Below, piece after piece: positions 1 through 11,932 of a DNA stretch of 64,000 bases. Every line of letters starts with the position of its first letter. Positions within the stretch are counted from its first letter, which is position 1. The stretch lies in NCBI GenBank assembly GCA_963784895.1, contig CAWATM010000004.1, positions 47,992 through 111,991 on the forward strand, given 5' to 3'. Source of the DNA: Gaiellasilicea sp963784895 (GTDB taxonomy: Bacteria; Actinomycetota; Thermoleophilia; Gaiellales; Gaiellaceae). The notes under the pieces were generated by a model, which saw only the letters and a program-made list of their open reading frames with translations, was not told the origin of the DNA and searched no databases. A program made the position numbers and the translations under genes.

Positions 1-1
1 G

Positions 2-1519
2 GAGCAGATCGTCCGCGAGGAGATGGACGCGATCGGGGCGCAGGAGATGTTCGCGCCGGTGCTGACGCCCGCCGAGCTGTGGATCGCATCGGGCCGCTAC
101 GGCATCCCCGAGCTGTTCAAGCTCGAGGACCGGAACGGCCGCGACTACATCCTCCCACTGACGCACGAGGAGACGTTCACGTTCCACGCAGTCGAGCTCC
201 AGAGCTACCGGCAGCTGCCGCAGTCCTGGTACCACTTCCAGACGAAGGGTCGAGACGAGCCGCGGCCCCGCGGCGGCCTCCTGCGCGTCCGTGAGTTCAT
301 CATGAAGGACTCGTACTCGTTCGACCGCGACGAGGCCGGCCTCGACGTCAGCTTCGAGGCGCACCGGGGCGCCTACGAGCGCATCTGGGAGCGCTGCGGC
401 CTCGAGGCGTACGGCGTCCAGGCGGAGAGCGGGATGATGGGCGGCAGCGAGTCGCTCGACTACCTGGCGCCGTCGGGCTCGGGTGAGAACACGCTCGTCA
501 CCTGCGAGAACGGCGACTACGCGGCCGACCTCGAGATCGCGCGCGGCGTCCCGCGGGCGCCCGAGTACCCCGACCCGCTCGATGCGCCCGCCGAGATCGA
601 GACGCCGGACACGCGCACCTGCGAGGCGCTCGCGGAGCTGCTCTCGATCGACCTCGCCGCGACCTCGAAGGCGATGCCCGTGATGCGGGAGGACGGCACT
701 CTCGTGCTCGCGCTGCTCCGCGGCGACGACCGGCTCGAGGAGGCGAAGCTGCTGAGCGCGCTCGGAGCCGACTTCCGTCCCGCGACCGACGAGGAGATCG
801 TCGCCGGCTTCGGGGCCGAGGGCGGCTCGCTGGGGCCGGTCGGCTTCTCCGGGCCGGTGATCGCGGACGAGGCGCTCCGGGAGGGCCAGTTCGTCGCCGG
901 CGCGAACCGCACGGGCTGGCATCTGCGCGGTGTGGCGGCGGGCCGCGACTACGAGCCCGAGTTTGCGGACCTTCGCCAGCCGAAGGAGGGCGACGCCTGC
1001 CCCGTGTGCGGGGGCAAGTTGGGCTTCCAGACGGCGATCGAGGTCGGCCACATCTTCAAGCTCGGCACCGATTTCTCGGAGCCGTTGGGCGCCAAGTACC
1101 TGGACGAGGACGGGATCGAGAAGCTGATCGTGATGGGCTCCTACGGGATCGGGCCCGGGCGGGTCCTCGCCGCCGCCGTCGAGCAGCACGGCGGCGAGGA
1201 CGGGATGGTCTGGCCGCGCGAGATCGCGCCGTACGACGTCCATGTGGTCGTACTGGGCTGGGACAACCCCGAGCTCGTCGCGATCGGCGAGCAGGTGGCC
1301 GAATCGCTCTCGGCCGAGGGGCTCGACGTCCTCCTCGACGACCGCGAGCTACGGCCGGGGGAGAAGTTCGCCGACGCCGACCTGATCGGGTGCCCGCTCC
1401 GCGTCACCGTCGGCAAGAAGACGCTCGAGGACGGCGCAGTCGACCTCAGGGACCGCACCACCGGCGACGACTCCCGGATTGCGAGTTTAGAGCTCGCAAA
1501 ACGGGTAGTCGCTGGTTGA
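2..1519 (+). CDS. proS: Prolyl-tRNA synthetase, 5' end cut by window
   Basis: Charges tRNA-Pro with proline in the cytoplasm. The frame is open from base 2 (E-Q-I-V-R-E-E precedes the first Met at 23), so the true start lies upstream of the window. Class II motif 2 (GGLLRVREFIMKDSYSF) lies near visible residue 100 and motif 3 (GSYGIGPGRVLAA) near 390. Between them, at about residues 200-340, sits the YbaK-like INS editing insertion of bacterial-type ProRS; the C-terminal 100 residues are the anticodon-binding domain. About 505 residues are visible against roughly 570 for the family. The stop overlaps the next ATG (TGATG), so the downstream regulator is probably co-translated. Identification is firm. 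Confidence 0.96.
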   Translation, partial: EQIVREEMDAIGAQEMFAPVLTPAELWIASGRYGIPELFKLEDRNGRDYILPLTHEETFTFHAVELQSYRQLPQSWYHFQTKGRDEPRPRGGLLRVREFIMKDSYSFDRDEAGLDVSFEAHRGAYERIWERCGLEAYGVQAESGMMGGSESLDYLAPSGSGENTLVTCENGDYAADLEIARGVPRAPEYPDPLDAPAEIETPDTRTCEALAELLSIDLAATSKAMPVMREDGTLVLALLRGDDRLEEAKLLSALGADFRPATDEEIVAGFGAEGGSLGPVGFSGPVIADEALREGQFVAGANRTGWHLRGVAAGRDYEPEFADLRQPKEGDACPVCGGKLGFQTAIEVGHIFKLGTDFSEPLGAKYLDEDGIEKLIVMGSYGIGPGRVLAAAVEQHGGEDGMVWPREIAPYDVHVVVLGWDNPELVAIGEQVAESLSAEGLDVLLDDRELRPGEKFADADLIGCPLRVTVGKKTLEDGAVDLRDRTTGDDSRIASLELAKRVVAG

Positions 1520-1818
1520 TGGCTCGCAAGCGGAAGTACAGCGAGGAGGACTTCGGGCGCACGATCGAGCGCCTGATGGCCGAGACGGGGCTCACGTACC
1601 GGGGTCTCGCCGCGAAGACGGGCCTCTCGGCCGGCTACCTCAACCACCTCGTGCACGGCAACCGGCCCGTGCCGTCGAAGGACGTCGTCGCACGCCTGGC
1701 CGCGGCACTCGGTGTCGAGCCCGAGTACTTCCGCGAGTTCCGACTCCGTGTGATCGCCGACCGGCTCGAGGAGATGCCCGACCTGGTCGACCGGCTCTAC
1801 AAGCGTCTGGCCGTCTAG
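1519..1818 (+). CDS. Small XRE-family helix-turn-helix regulator
   Basis: A 99-residue protein that begins inside the proS stop codon. After a basic, charged start (MARKRKYSEEDFGRTIERL) comes a cro/C1-type helix-turn-helix at about residues 20-75: TYRGLAAKTGLSAGYLNHLV followed by VPSKDVVARLAAALGV. The tail is short and charged, with no sensing domain. Overlap with proS suggests co-transcription; the target is unknown. The stop TAG shares the palindrome CTAG with the stop of the convergent gene. The HTH call is good, the role is not known. Confidence 0.85.
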   Translation: MARKRKYSEEDFGRTIERLMAETGLTYRGLAAKTGLSAGYLNHLVHGNRPVPSKDVVARLAAALGVEPEYFREFRLRVIADRLEEMPDLVDRLYKRLAV

Positions 1819-2342
1819 CCAGCGGCGCCGCAGGCGCGGCCGATCCCGATTCGCACCGTCGTGCTCATCCCGCCGACCGTGACGACGAGCGGCACGCAGT
1901 CGGCCCGCGCGTGCAGATGGAAGCCGCCGGAGTAGGAGTTCCAGGCGCCGGCCGCGGAGCGGTCGCACGGCGCAAAGCGGATCGAGCTCGCCGGTGGGCT
2001 CTTTCCCCAGGAGACGGCGACGCGATGCCGCCAGCCCTCCGGAACGGAGACGCTGACCGAGGACGTGCCCGCACGGATCGCGATCCCCGCGTTGCGGTAG
2101 TAGCGCCAGCGGCGATCGGCCGTCGCCGCCGAGCCGTCGGCAAGATGCCGCGATCCCGGGACTGAGACGGCGCCGAGCAGGATGCGGAAACCGTCTGCGG
2201 CCCCGGACCGGCTCTGCAGGACGACCCGGTCGCAGGTAATCGTCCGCTCGCCGGGGTGTGCCGGTCGCGCCTCGGCGCGGGCGACGACTGCTCCCAACAG
2301 GGCGAGAGAGATCGCGAGCGAGACGGGACGAAGGTGCCGCAT
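1815..2342 (-). CDS. Secreted protein of unknown function
   Basis: I do not recognise the family. The start at 2342 (MRHLRPVSLAISLALLGAVV) gives a clean Sec signal peptide ending near an A-R-A site around residue 24; a longer reading to 2378 would bury it. The remaining 150 residues are mostly beta-prone (GTSSVSVSVPEGWRHRVAVSW, YSGGFHLHARADCVPLVVTV) with three cysteines, consistent with an exported domain. It is convergent with the XRE gene, overlapping by the four bases CTAG. No operon partner is visible. Confidence 0.7.
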   Translation of the reverse strand: MRHLRPVSLAISLALLGAVVARAEARPAHPGERTITCDRVVLQSRSGAADGFRILLGAVSVPGSRHLADGSAATADRRWRYYRNAGIAIRAGTSSVSVSVPEGWRHRVAVSWGKSPPASSIRFAPCDRSAAGAWNSYSGGFHLHARADCVPLVVTVGGMSTTVRIGIGRACGAAG

Positions 2343-2542
2343 CAGGCCCCCATCGTGAACCGCGCCCGGACGTCCCACAACTGGCCGTCGGTTCGGGCTT
2401 GCGCGGTGCAGCGCAGCGGGCGCACGCCGTACTTTCCCGCGCCCGGATCGGGGCGCGACCGGATGTGGTCGCTGCGGCGACAGAGTGACGCTTGGGCTGC
2501 AAACGACCGTGCCTGCGGGAGCGCACGACGAGAGGAGCAGCC

Positions 2543-3370
2543 ATGAGCATCGCCACCGACGCAGACGCCGAGGTCGTCGGCGCCAGCAAGATCTTCAGCC
2601 GCGTGCTCGTAGGGGTGGACGGCACGCCGGCGTCCCTCGCCGCAGTCCGTCAGGCGGGACAGCTGAAGGCGCCGGCCGGGACGATCACCTGCCTTGCGGC
2701 CTGGAATCTCGCACCGCCGCTCGTCCCGCCGATGAACGCCGTCCCCACACGGGCCGGGGAGGACATCGAGGCTCGGGAGCTCGCTGCGAACACCGTCCGG
2801 GAAGCGCAGGCATACCTGCCCACAGCCGAGACGATCGTCGTCCACGGCTTCGCCGGCCACGCCCTGCTCGACGCAGCGGCGCACGAGCGGTCGACGCTCC
2901 TCGCCGTCGGCTCGCACGATCCGCGCCGCGCCGCGGGAATCCTGCTCGGATCGACGGCGACTCTCGTCCTGCACGACGCGCCGTGCTCGGTGCTGCTGGC
3001 GCGCGAGAGCGACCACCACGCGCTGAGACGCATCGTGGTCGGAGTCGACGGCTCGCCCGGGTCGGCCGCGGCGTACAGCGCTGCCCGCTACCTCGCCGGC
3101 CGCTTCGACGCGGATCTCGCCGTGGTCGTCGCCGAGGGTAAGAAGCTGGTCGACCTTCCCGCCGTCTCGCAAATCGTCGGCGACGGCTTCCGCGTCATCC
3201 CGGAGGAGCCTGTGCGCGCGCTCACGGCGGCGTCGCTGGACGCGAGCCTCCTCGTGCTCGGAAGCAGAGGACTGCACGGCCTGAGGTCGCTCGGGTCGGT
3301 CTCGGAGCGAGTGGCGCATCGGGTCGCCTGCTCGACCCTGATCGTCCGCGACCGCGCACAGCAGAGTTGA
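2543..3370 (+). CDS. Tandem universal stress protein (UspA family)
   Basis: A 275-residue protein with two UspA domains (about 17-135 and 148-275). Each begins with the strand VGVDG[TS]P; domain 2 ends with the nucleotide-binding loop GSRGLHGLRSLGS and the strand CSTLIV. Tandem Usps of this kind are typical of actinobacterial stress and hypoxia responses. The start at 2543 is preceded by AGGAG; a possible upstream start at 2492 would add 17 non-homologous residues. It lies 22 bases before ppdK on the same strand, so the pair is probably one transcript, suggesting use when energy metabolism shifts. Confidence 0.92.
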   Translation: MSIATDADAEVVGASKIFSRVLVGVDGTPASLAAVRQAGQLKAPAGTITCLAAWNLAPPLVPPMNAVPTRAGEDIEARELAANTVREAQAYLPTAETIVVHGFAGHALLDAAAHERSTLLAVGSHDPRRAAGILLGSTATLVLHDAPCSVLLARESDHHALRRIVVGVDGSPGSAAAYSAARYLAGRFDADLAVVVAEGKKLVDLPAVSQIVGDGFRVIPEEPVRALTAASLDASLLVLGSRGLHGLRSLGSVSERVAHRVACSTLIVRDRAQQS

Positions 3371-3392
3371 CACCCGCGAGAGGAGCATTGGC

Positions 3393-6026
<2,634 letters not shown>

Positions 6027-6027
6027 C

Positions 6028-7368
6028 GTGCTGGCGACCGCACTCGCCGTCCTGCTCGCTGCGGCGACGACGTCGCAGGCGAAGCTGCCGCTGCGCTCCT
6101 GCCTGGTGCAGGGTGTGAGCGCGAAGTGCGGCACGCTGCTCGTGCCCGAGAACCGCGACACCGGTCTCGGGCATAGGATCAGTCTGCGCGTCGTCGTCGT
6201 GCCCGCGCGCATCCCGCCCGCGCGCCGGCACGCGTTCGCGTATCTCGCCGGTGGGCCCGGCGGCGCCGCGAGCGAGCAGACCGCCGTGGTCAACAGCGTC
6301 TGGAGCGGTGTGCACGAGCATCACGACATCCTCCTCGTCGACCAGCGCGGCACCGGCGGCTCGCACCCGCTGACGTGCCCGCCGCGGGAGCGGAGCGACG
6401 ATGTCAGCGTCATGATCAGGGCGTGCGTCGCGTCGATGAACGGCGACCCGACGCAGTACGGGACCGCGGCCGCCGCGGACGACCTCGAGGCCGTGCGCTC
6501 CGCGCTTGGCTACCGAACCCTGAACCTCTACGGGATCTCATACGGGGCGACGCTCGCGCAGGTCTACCTGGCGCGGCACCCCCGCTCGGTCCGGACCGTC
6601 GTCCTCGACGGGGCGACGCTTCTCGACGTCCCCTTCTTCGACCGGTTCGCCGTGAACGGGCAGCGGGCGCTCGACCTCGTCGCGAGACGCTGCGTGCGCG
6701 AGCCGGCCTGCGCACGGGCGTTCCCGGGCTGGACGCTCCAGCTCCGCTCCCTGATCGAGGCGTGGAACGCGAAACCTGTCGCAGTCGGGCCTGCTGTCAT
6801 CCTCTCCGGCAATGACCTTGCCGGCGTGATCCAGCTGATGACGCTGAGCGCGTCGTCGGCTGCCTCGATCCCGCTTGCCGTCAGCCGCGCCGCCCGCGGC
6901 GACTACGCGCCGCTGGCGCGGCAGCTCCCGAGCGCCGCGGTGGACAGCCCGCTGATGTTCTGGTCGGTCTGGTGCAACGAGCGCTGGGTCGGGCTCGACG
7001 CACGCGGCCCGTGGGGCACGTACCTCGACGGCTACGCCGCCACCCAGCTCGAGCGCTACCGCTCCGTGTGCGCGGACGTGCCGGATCATGCCGAGCCAGC
7101 GTCGAACCACGTCCGCGTGCGCTCGGGCGTGCCGGTGCTCGCGCTCGTCGGCGGCGCCGACCCGCAGGATCCGGCCGCCAACATCGCCGGCCTCGGCGCG
7201 GCCATGCCGAAGGCCCGGGTCGTCGTTCTGCCCGAGCACGGGCACGGCGTCGGCCCGTACGGCTGCCTGCCAAATCTCGTCTCGCTCTTCGTCGACCGCG
7301 GCAGCGCGGCGACGCTGGACGTGCGCTGCGTGCGCGCGACCAAGCCGCCGCCCTTCGCGCTCCGCTAG
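6028..7368 (+). CDS. Secreted alpha/beta hydrolase (tripeptidyl-aminopeptidase-like)
   Basis: A 446-residue exported serine hydrolase of the TAP/prolyl-aminopeptidase type seen in actinobacteria. The GTG start at 6028 is placed by GGAGG just upstream and by an immediate signal peptide (VLATALAVLLAAATTSQAK); it lies one base past the ppdK stop. The oxyanion segment AGGPGG, the nucleophile elbow GISYG (near residue 170), a late Asp in VGGADP and the His in PEHGHG make a complete triad with a C-terminal TAP-like cap. Why it follows ppdK is unclear; it may simply be read through. Confidence 0.85.
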   Translation: MLATALAVLLAAATTSQAKLPLRSCLVQGVSAKCGTLLVPENRDTGLGHRISLRVVVVPARIPPARRHAFAYLAGGPGGAASEQTAVVNSVWSGVHEHHDILLVDQRGTGGSHPLTCPPRERSDDVSVMIRACVASMNGDPTQYGTAAAADDLEAVRSALGYRTLNLYGISYGATLAQVYLARHPRSVRTVVLDGATLLDVPFFDRFAVNGQRALDLVARRCVREPACARAFPGWTLQLRSLIEAWNAKPVAVGPAVILSGNDLAGVIQLMTLSASSAASIPLAVSRAARGDYAPLARQLPSAAVDSPLMFWSVWCNERWVGLDARGPWGTYLDGYAATQLERYRSVCADVPDHAEPASNHVRVRSGVPVLALVGGADPQDPAANIAGLGAAMPKARVVVLPEHGHGVGPYGCLPNLVSLFVDRGSAATLDVRCVRATKPPPFALR

Positions 7369-7443
7369 ACCGTCAGACCGGCGGACCTCGATCCCCTCCC
7401 GCGGCGGGCGCGGACACCGATCCGGACTTCGCGGGGCAGAAGC

Positions 7444-7485
7444 TCCGGGCGCCGGGTCACGGCCTCCCGGAGCTCGGCGCCCGGA
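7444..7485. terminator. Possible bidirectional terminator hairpin
   Basis: An 11-bp inverted repeat (7444-7454 with 7475-7485) with a 20-base loop lies between the convergent hydrolase and gap genes. There is no T-tract, so this is a weak call. Confidence 0.4.
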
Positions 7486-7519
7486 CCATCGAGCAGCATC
7501 GCCCGCACGGGGCGCCTGC

Positions 7520-8542
7520 TCACACGTGCGCGGGAACCGGCGCCAGCACCCGCTGTGCGAGCTCGACGAGCCGGTTCGAGTAGCCCCACTCGTTGTCGTA
7601 CCAGGCGACCACCTTCACGAGTGTGCCGTCGATCACCGTCGTCAGCGGCGCGTCGAAGATCGACGAGTACGGCGACTTGACGATGTCGGACGAGACGAGC
7701 GGCTCCTCGCTGTAGCGGAGGATGCCGGCGAGCTCGCCGCTGTCGGCGCGGGACGCGAACAGGGCGTTCACCTCGTCGACGTCGGTTCGCCGCTCCAGCT
7801 CGACCGTCAAGTCGACGAGCGACCCCGTCGGGAGCGGGACCCGCACCGCGAAGCCCTGCAGCTTCCCTGCGAGCGGCGGGATCACGAGCCCGATCGCCTT
7901 CGCCGCACCGGTCGAGGTCGGGACGAGATTCGCAGCGGCCGCACGGGCACGCCGGTAGTCCTTGTGCGGCCCGTCGAGCAGCTGCTGGTCGCCGGTATAG
8001 GCGTGCACGGTCGTCATCACCCCGTGTTGGATCCCGATTCCTTCGTGCAGCACCTTTGCGACGGGCGCGAGGCAGTTGGTCGTGCACGAGGCGTTCGAGA
8101 TGATGTGGTCCAGGTCGGGGTCGTACGTCTCGAAGTTGACTCCGAGCGCGACCGTCACGTCTGGTTCTTTGGCGGGTGCGGACACGATCACCTTCTTCGC
8201 TCCAGCCTCGAGATGCTTCTCGGCGTCCGCGCGGGCACGGAAGCGGCCGCTCGACTCGATCACGACCTCGACGCCGAGCTCGTCCCACGGCAGTGCCGCA
8301 GGATCGCTCACCGTCGGCGTCTCGATCCGGGCCCCGTTGACGACGAGCGCGCTGTCGACGAGCTCGACGGTGCCGTCGAAGGGACCGTAGACGGTGTCGT
8401 ACTTGAGCAAATGGGCGAGCATCGCGGGGTCGGCGACGTCGTTGACGGCCACCCACTCGATGTCGGCGCCCGACTCGACCGCGGCCCGGAACGCGGCGCG
8501 GCCGGTTCGCCCGAAGCCGTTGATGGCGGCACGGACAGCCAT
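7520..8542 (-). CDS. gap: Glyceraldehyde-3-phosphate dehydrogenase, class I
   Basis: A 340-residue NAD-dependent GAPDH. The Rossmann start INGFGRTGR, the nucleotide-selecting Asp in VAVND, the catalytic Cys in SNASCTTNC (about residue 150), its partner His in TTVHAYTGDQ and the C-terminal WYDNEWGYSNR are all present. A strong Shine-Dalgarno (AAAGGAGGAGTC) precedes the ATG. The usual pgk-tpi neighbours are absent; instead it sits among ppdK and por genes, so it may be a second, cassette-specific GAPDH. Confidence 0.97.
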   Translation of the reverse strand: MAVRAAINGFGRTGRAAFRAAVESGADIEWVAVNDVADPAMLAHLLKYDTVYGPFDGTVELVDSALVVNGARIETPTVSDPAALPWDELGVEVVIESSGRFRARADAEKHLEAGAKKVIVSAPAKEPDVTVALGVNFETYDPDLDHIISNASCTTNCLAPVAKVLHEGIGIQHGVMTTVHAYTGDQQLLDGPHKDYRRARAAAANLVPTSTGAAKAIGLVIPPLAGKLQGFAVRVPLPTGSLVDLTVELERRTDVDEVNALFASRADSGELAGILRYSEEPLVSSDIVKSPYSSIFDAPLTTVIDGTLVKVVAWYDNEWGYSNRLVELAQRVLAPVPAHV

Positions 8543-8695
8543 GACTCCTCCTTTGTCGACGTTTCGCTTCGACCGTACGGGCCGCAGCGGCGCTCGGGCA
8601 TCGGCAATCGCGCCGCCCAGGCTGCGGCTTTACCACAACGCCGCCTCGGTGCCGACGCCGATGCCGCCAACGGCGGGCGCGCCGACACTCCCGGC

Positions 8696-9982
8696 ATGAG
8701 CCAGCTCATCGACGAGCTGTCACGGGAGCTCCGCCCGCCGCTCTCGGCGGCAGCGGCGGTGCTCGAGGCGGATCGCTGTCTCGAGTGCGGAGGCCCCTAT
8801 GCAGAGGCGCCGTGCATGACCGCGTGCCCCGCCGATGTCGACGTGCCGAGGTTCGTCGCCGCGATCGCGGCTGCGGACCCGGGGACGGCGGCCTCGACGA
8901 TCTTCGCCGAGAACGTCCTCGGCGGCACCTGCGCACGCGTCTGCCCGGTCGAGATCCTCTGCCAGCGCGATTGCGTGCTCGTCCACGAGGGACGACAGCC
9001 GATCGAGATCGGTGCCCTCCAGCGCTACGCGACCGAATGGGCCTACGCGAACGGCGTTCGCCTGCGCGCCACCGTGCCGGCGAACGGCAAGCGGGTCGCG
9101 GTCGTGGGCGCGGGGCCTGCGGGCCTGGCGGCGGCCGGTGAACTCGCCTCCCTCGGCTACGGGGTGACGGTCTTCGACGAGCGTGCCGAAGTCGGAGGGC
9201 TCGTCCGCTACGCGATCGCTCCCTATCGCCAGTCGAACGAGCCGCTGCCGGACGAAGCGCGGCTGATCGAACGGCTGGGCGCCGAGTTCCGGCTCTGCGA
9301 GCGCGTCGACCAGGCGCGGTTGCACGAGCTGGAGGCGGAGTTCGACGCGATCGTGCTCGCCGTCGGCCTCGGCGCCGACGTCGACGTTGCCTACGAGGGC
9401 GACGAACTCGATGGCGTCTGGGAGTCGCTGCCGTTCATCGAGCGGCTGAAGACGGGCGAGCCGCCGCCGGTCGGCAGTCGCGTCGCCGTCATTGGCGGCG
9501 GCAACACGGCGGTCGACGTGGCAGTTGAGGCAAAGCGGCTCGGCGCCGACGTCTCGCTCCTCCTCTACCGGCGGACCGAACACGAGATGCCTGCCTACGA
9601 GCACGAGGTCGAACTCGCGCGCCGCGAGGGAGTGGCGATCCGCTTCCTCGCGAACCCGGTCGCGTTCGTCGGCGACGGCCGGGTCGAAGGAGTCCGGTGC
9701 GCCGAGATGCGCCTGGGAGTGCCCGACGAGAGCGGCCGCCGGCGGCCGGAACCGGTTCCCGGCAGCGAGTTCGTCGTGCCCGTCGACACGGTCGTCAAGG
9801 CGATCGGCCAGCGCCCGCGCGACGAGTTCGCGAGCCTGCTCGAGGCGGTCGACGAGCAGGGCCGCACGTCGAGCGCCACGATTTTCGCCGCCGGGGACGC
9901 TGTCAACGGCGGTGCCAGCGTCGTCCAGGCCGTGGCCGACGCGAAGCGCGCCGTCCGCGCGCTCGACGAGGCGCTGCGATGA
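8696..9982 (+). CDS. GltD/PreT-like FAD-NAD(P) oxidoreductase with Fe-S N-terminus
   Basis: A 428-residue flavoprotein related to the small subunit of glutamate synthase and to PreT. The N-terminal 110 residues carry the cysteine pattern of GltD-type [4Fe-4S] sites (CLECGG, CMTACP, CARVCPVEILCQRDC). FAD binding is at VVGAGPAGLAAAG and the second dinucleotide fold at VIGGGNTAVDVA; LLYRR suggests NADP. It is the first gene of an operon whose next four genes encode pyruvate:ferredoxin oxidoreductase, with a 4-base overlap. I infer that it moves electrons between the oxidoreductase or ferredoxin and NADP(H). Confidence 0.88.
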   Translation: MSQLIDELSRELRPPLSAAAAVLEADRCLECGGPYAEAPCMTACPADVDVPRFVAAIAAADPGTAASTIFAENVLGGTCARVCPVEILCQRDCVLVHEGRQPIEIGALQRYATEWAYANGVRLRATVPANGKRVAVVGAGPAGLAAAGELASLGYGVTVFDERAEVGGLVRYAIAPYRQSNEPLPDEARLIERLGAEFRLCERVDQARLHELEAEFDAIVLAVGLGADVDVAYEGDELDGVWESLPFIERLKTGEPPPVGSRVAVIGGGNTAVDVAVEAKRLGADVSLLLYRRTEHEMPAYEHEVELARREGVAIRFLANPVAFVGDGRVEGVRCAEMRLGVPDESGRRRPEPVPGSEFVVPVDTVVKAIGQRPRDEFASLLEAVDEQGRTSSATIFAAGDAVNGGASVVQAVADAKRAVRALDEALR

Positions 9983-10515
9983 ACGGTCTGACGGAGATCC
10001 GTTGGCACGCGCGCGCGGGGCAGGGCGCCAAGACGGCCGCCCAGATCCTGGCGTTGGCGCTGTTGCGGGACGGGAAGGGCGTGCAGGCCTTCCCCGAGTA
10101 CGGCCCCGAGCGCCGAGGCGCGCCGCTGCGCGCGTTCACGCGCGTCTCCGACCGCCCGATCCGACGTCACGACGTGGTCACCGACCCGGACGTCGTGGTC
10201 GTGCTCGAGCCGTCGCTCGTGCACGAGGCGGGGATCGCGGACGGTCTGCGGCAGGACGGATTCGTCCTCCTCAACGGCGAGGTCGCGCCGCCCGAGCTGG
10301 ACGGCGTCGAGGTGCGCTGCGTGCCGGCGGCGAGGCTCGCCGAATCGCACGGCTCGGGCTTCGTGAACATGGTCATGCTCGGCGCTGCCGCGGCGGCGCT
10401 GGGCGAGCCCGCGCTCGGGAACTTGCAGGAGGCTGCGGTCGAGACCCTCGGCAAGAAGGTGCCGGAGGCGGACGTGCGCTCGGCTGTCGCGGAGGGCTAT
10501 GCATGGCTGAGCTGA
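9979..10515 (+). CDS. porG: Pyruvate:ferredoxin oxidoreductase, gamma subunit
   Basis: A 178-residue 2-oxoacid:acceptor oxidoreductase gamma chain: IRWHARAGQGAKTAAQILA and FPEYGPERRGAP are the family hallmarks for the CoA-binding region. The ATG overlaps the preceding stop by four bases. Together with the next three genes it makes the four-subunit enzyme type, which reversibly converts pyruvate + CoA + oxidised ferredoxin to acetyl-CoA + CO2. Confidence 0.93.
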   Translation: MNGLTEIRWHARAGQGAKTAAQILALALLRDGKGVQAFPEYGPERRGAPLRAFTRVSDRPIRRHDVVTDPDVVVVLEPSLVHEAGIADGLRQDGFVLLNGEVAPPELDGVEVRCVPAARLAESHGSGFVNMVMLGAAAAALGEPALGNLQEAAVETLGKKVPEADVRSAVAEGYAWLS

Positions 10516-10781
10516 GGAACTGGCAGCACCTGCCCGTCGCGGGCGCCGTTCGCCCGGAGGAGGCCGCCCGCCCGCTCACTGGCGGCTGGCGCACGGGCGA
10601 GCGGCCCGCCGTCGAGCTCTCGAAGTGCGTCAACTGCCTGCTCTGCTGGATCTACTGCCCCGACTCGGCGATCGTGCTCGAGGGCGAGACCTTCACCGGC
10701 TTCGACCTGGACTACTGCAAGGGCTGCGCGATCTGCGCCGAGGTCTGCCCCGCGGAGGCGATCGCGATGGTGACGGAGTGA
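10503..10781 (+). CDS. porD: Pyruvate:ferredoxin oxidoreductase, delta (ferredoxin-like) subunit
   Basis: A 92-residue 2x[4Fe-4S] subunit with two complete CX2CX2CX3CP clusters (CVNCLLCWIYCP and CKGCAICAEVCP). The start at 10503 is chosen by a GGAGGG box within porG, giving a 13-base overlap. It wires electrons from the catalytic beta subunit outward, presumably to ferredoxin or to the GltD-like flavoprotein at 8696-9982. Confidence 0.93.
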   Translation: MAELRNWQHLPVAGAVRPEEAARPLTGGWRTGERPAVELSKCVNCLLCWIYCPDSAIVLEGETFTGFDLDYCKGCAICAEVCPAEAIAMVTE

Positions 10782-11932
10782 CAGACGTCCGGCTTCTCAC
10801 CGGCGGCGAGGCGGTCGCGCACGCGATGCGCCAGATCGATCCCGACGTCGTCCCCGTCTACCCGATCACGCCACAGACGCCGATCATCCAGACCTTCGCC
10901 AAGCTCGTCGCCGACGGGGCGGCGCAGACTGAGATCGTCAACGTCGAGTCCGAGCACTCCGCGATGAGCGCCGCGATCGGGGCCGCCCTCGCCGGCGCGC
11001 GGACGATGACGGCGACGTCCTCGCAGGGACTCGCCCTGATGGCCGAGGTGGTCTACATCGCCGCCTCGATGCGCGCCCCGATCGTGATGGCGCTCGGCAA
11101 CCGCGCCCTGTCCGGTCCGATCAACATCCACTGCGACCACTCCGACTCGATGCTGATCCGCGACTCGGGCGTGATCCAGCTGTTCGCGGAGAACGCCCAG
11201 GAGGCGTACGACTTGACCGTGCTCGCACCGCGGCTCGCCGAGCATCCGGCCGTGCTGCTGCCCGTGCTCGTCTGCCAGGACGGCTTCACGATCACGCACT
11301 CCGCTGAGCCGGTCACGCTGCTTCCCGACGACGCGGTGCGACGCTTCGTGGGCGACTACCGCATCCCGCACTCGGTGCTCGACGTCGGCCACCCGACGAC
11401 GCAGGGGCCTTTCGCGATGCCGGACTACTACTACGAGTTCCGCCGCCAGCAGGCGGCCGCGATCGAGGCCGCGGAAGCCGTCCTCGGCGAGCTCGGCACC
11501 GAGTTCGCCCTCCTCGGCGGCCGTGACTACGGCGCGATCGAGGAATACAGGCTCGAGGGCGCCACGACCGCTGTCGTCGCCCTCGGCTCCACGGCGGGAA
11601 CGGTCAAGGACGTCGTCGACGAGTTGCGCGAGGAAGGTTGGCCCGTTGGTCTCCTCAAGCTGACGTCGTTCCGGCCGTTCCCCGCAGCGGCGATCGCCGA
11701 CGCCCTGAGCCGGGTCGACTCCGTCGTCGTCCTCGACCGGGCCGACTCGCCGGGCGGGACCCCGCCGCTCCACGCGGAACTCGCCGCCGCGCTCTACGGC
11801 AGCGGCTGCGAGCTCAGCGGCTCGGTCTACGGCCTCGGCGGGCGCGACCTCCACTCTGCAGACATCCGCGCCGTCTTCGCCGGCGCCGCTGCGTCCCACA
11901 TCGGCCTGCGAGGTGACCCATGGCTCGTCTGA
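10778..11932 (+). CDS. porA: Pyruvate:ferredoxin oxidoreductase, alpha subunit
   Basis: A 384-residue alpha chain starting at GTG 10778 (overlap GTGA with porD). VYPITPQTPI near the N-terminus is the signature of the pyruvate rather than the 2-oxoglutarate class, and NVESEHSAMSAAIGAA is the pyrimidine-binding part of the TPP site. The C-terminal transketolase-like domain is present (VDSVVVLDRADSPGG). Confidence 0.94.
   Translation: MTDVRLLTGGEAVAHAMRQIDPDVVPVYPITPQTPIIQTFAKLVADGAAQTEIVNVESEHSAMSAAIGAALAGARTMTATSSQGLALMAEVVYIAASMRAPIVMALGNRALSGPINIHCDHSDSMLIRDSGVIQLFAENAQEAYDLTVLAPRLAEHPAVLLPVLVCQDGFTITHSAEPVTLLPDDAVRRFVGDYRIPHSVLDVGHPTTQGPFAMPDYYYEFRRQQAAAIEAAEAVLGELGTEFALLGGRDYGAIEEYRLEGATTAVVALGSTAGTVKDVVDELREEGWPVGLLKLTSFRPFPAAAIADALSRVDSVVVLDRADSPGGTPPLHAELAAALYGSGCELSGSVYGLGGRDLHSADIRAVFAGAAASHIGLRGDPWLV

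Noticed and set aside
7088..8695. N-terminal extension of the GltD-like protein by about 535 codons
   Set aside because: The upstream part runs antisense through gap and is compositionally spurious; homology begins at ATG 8696.
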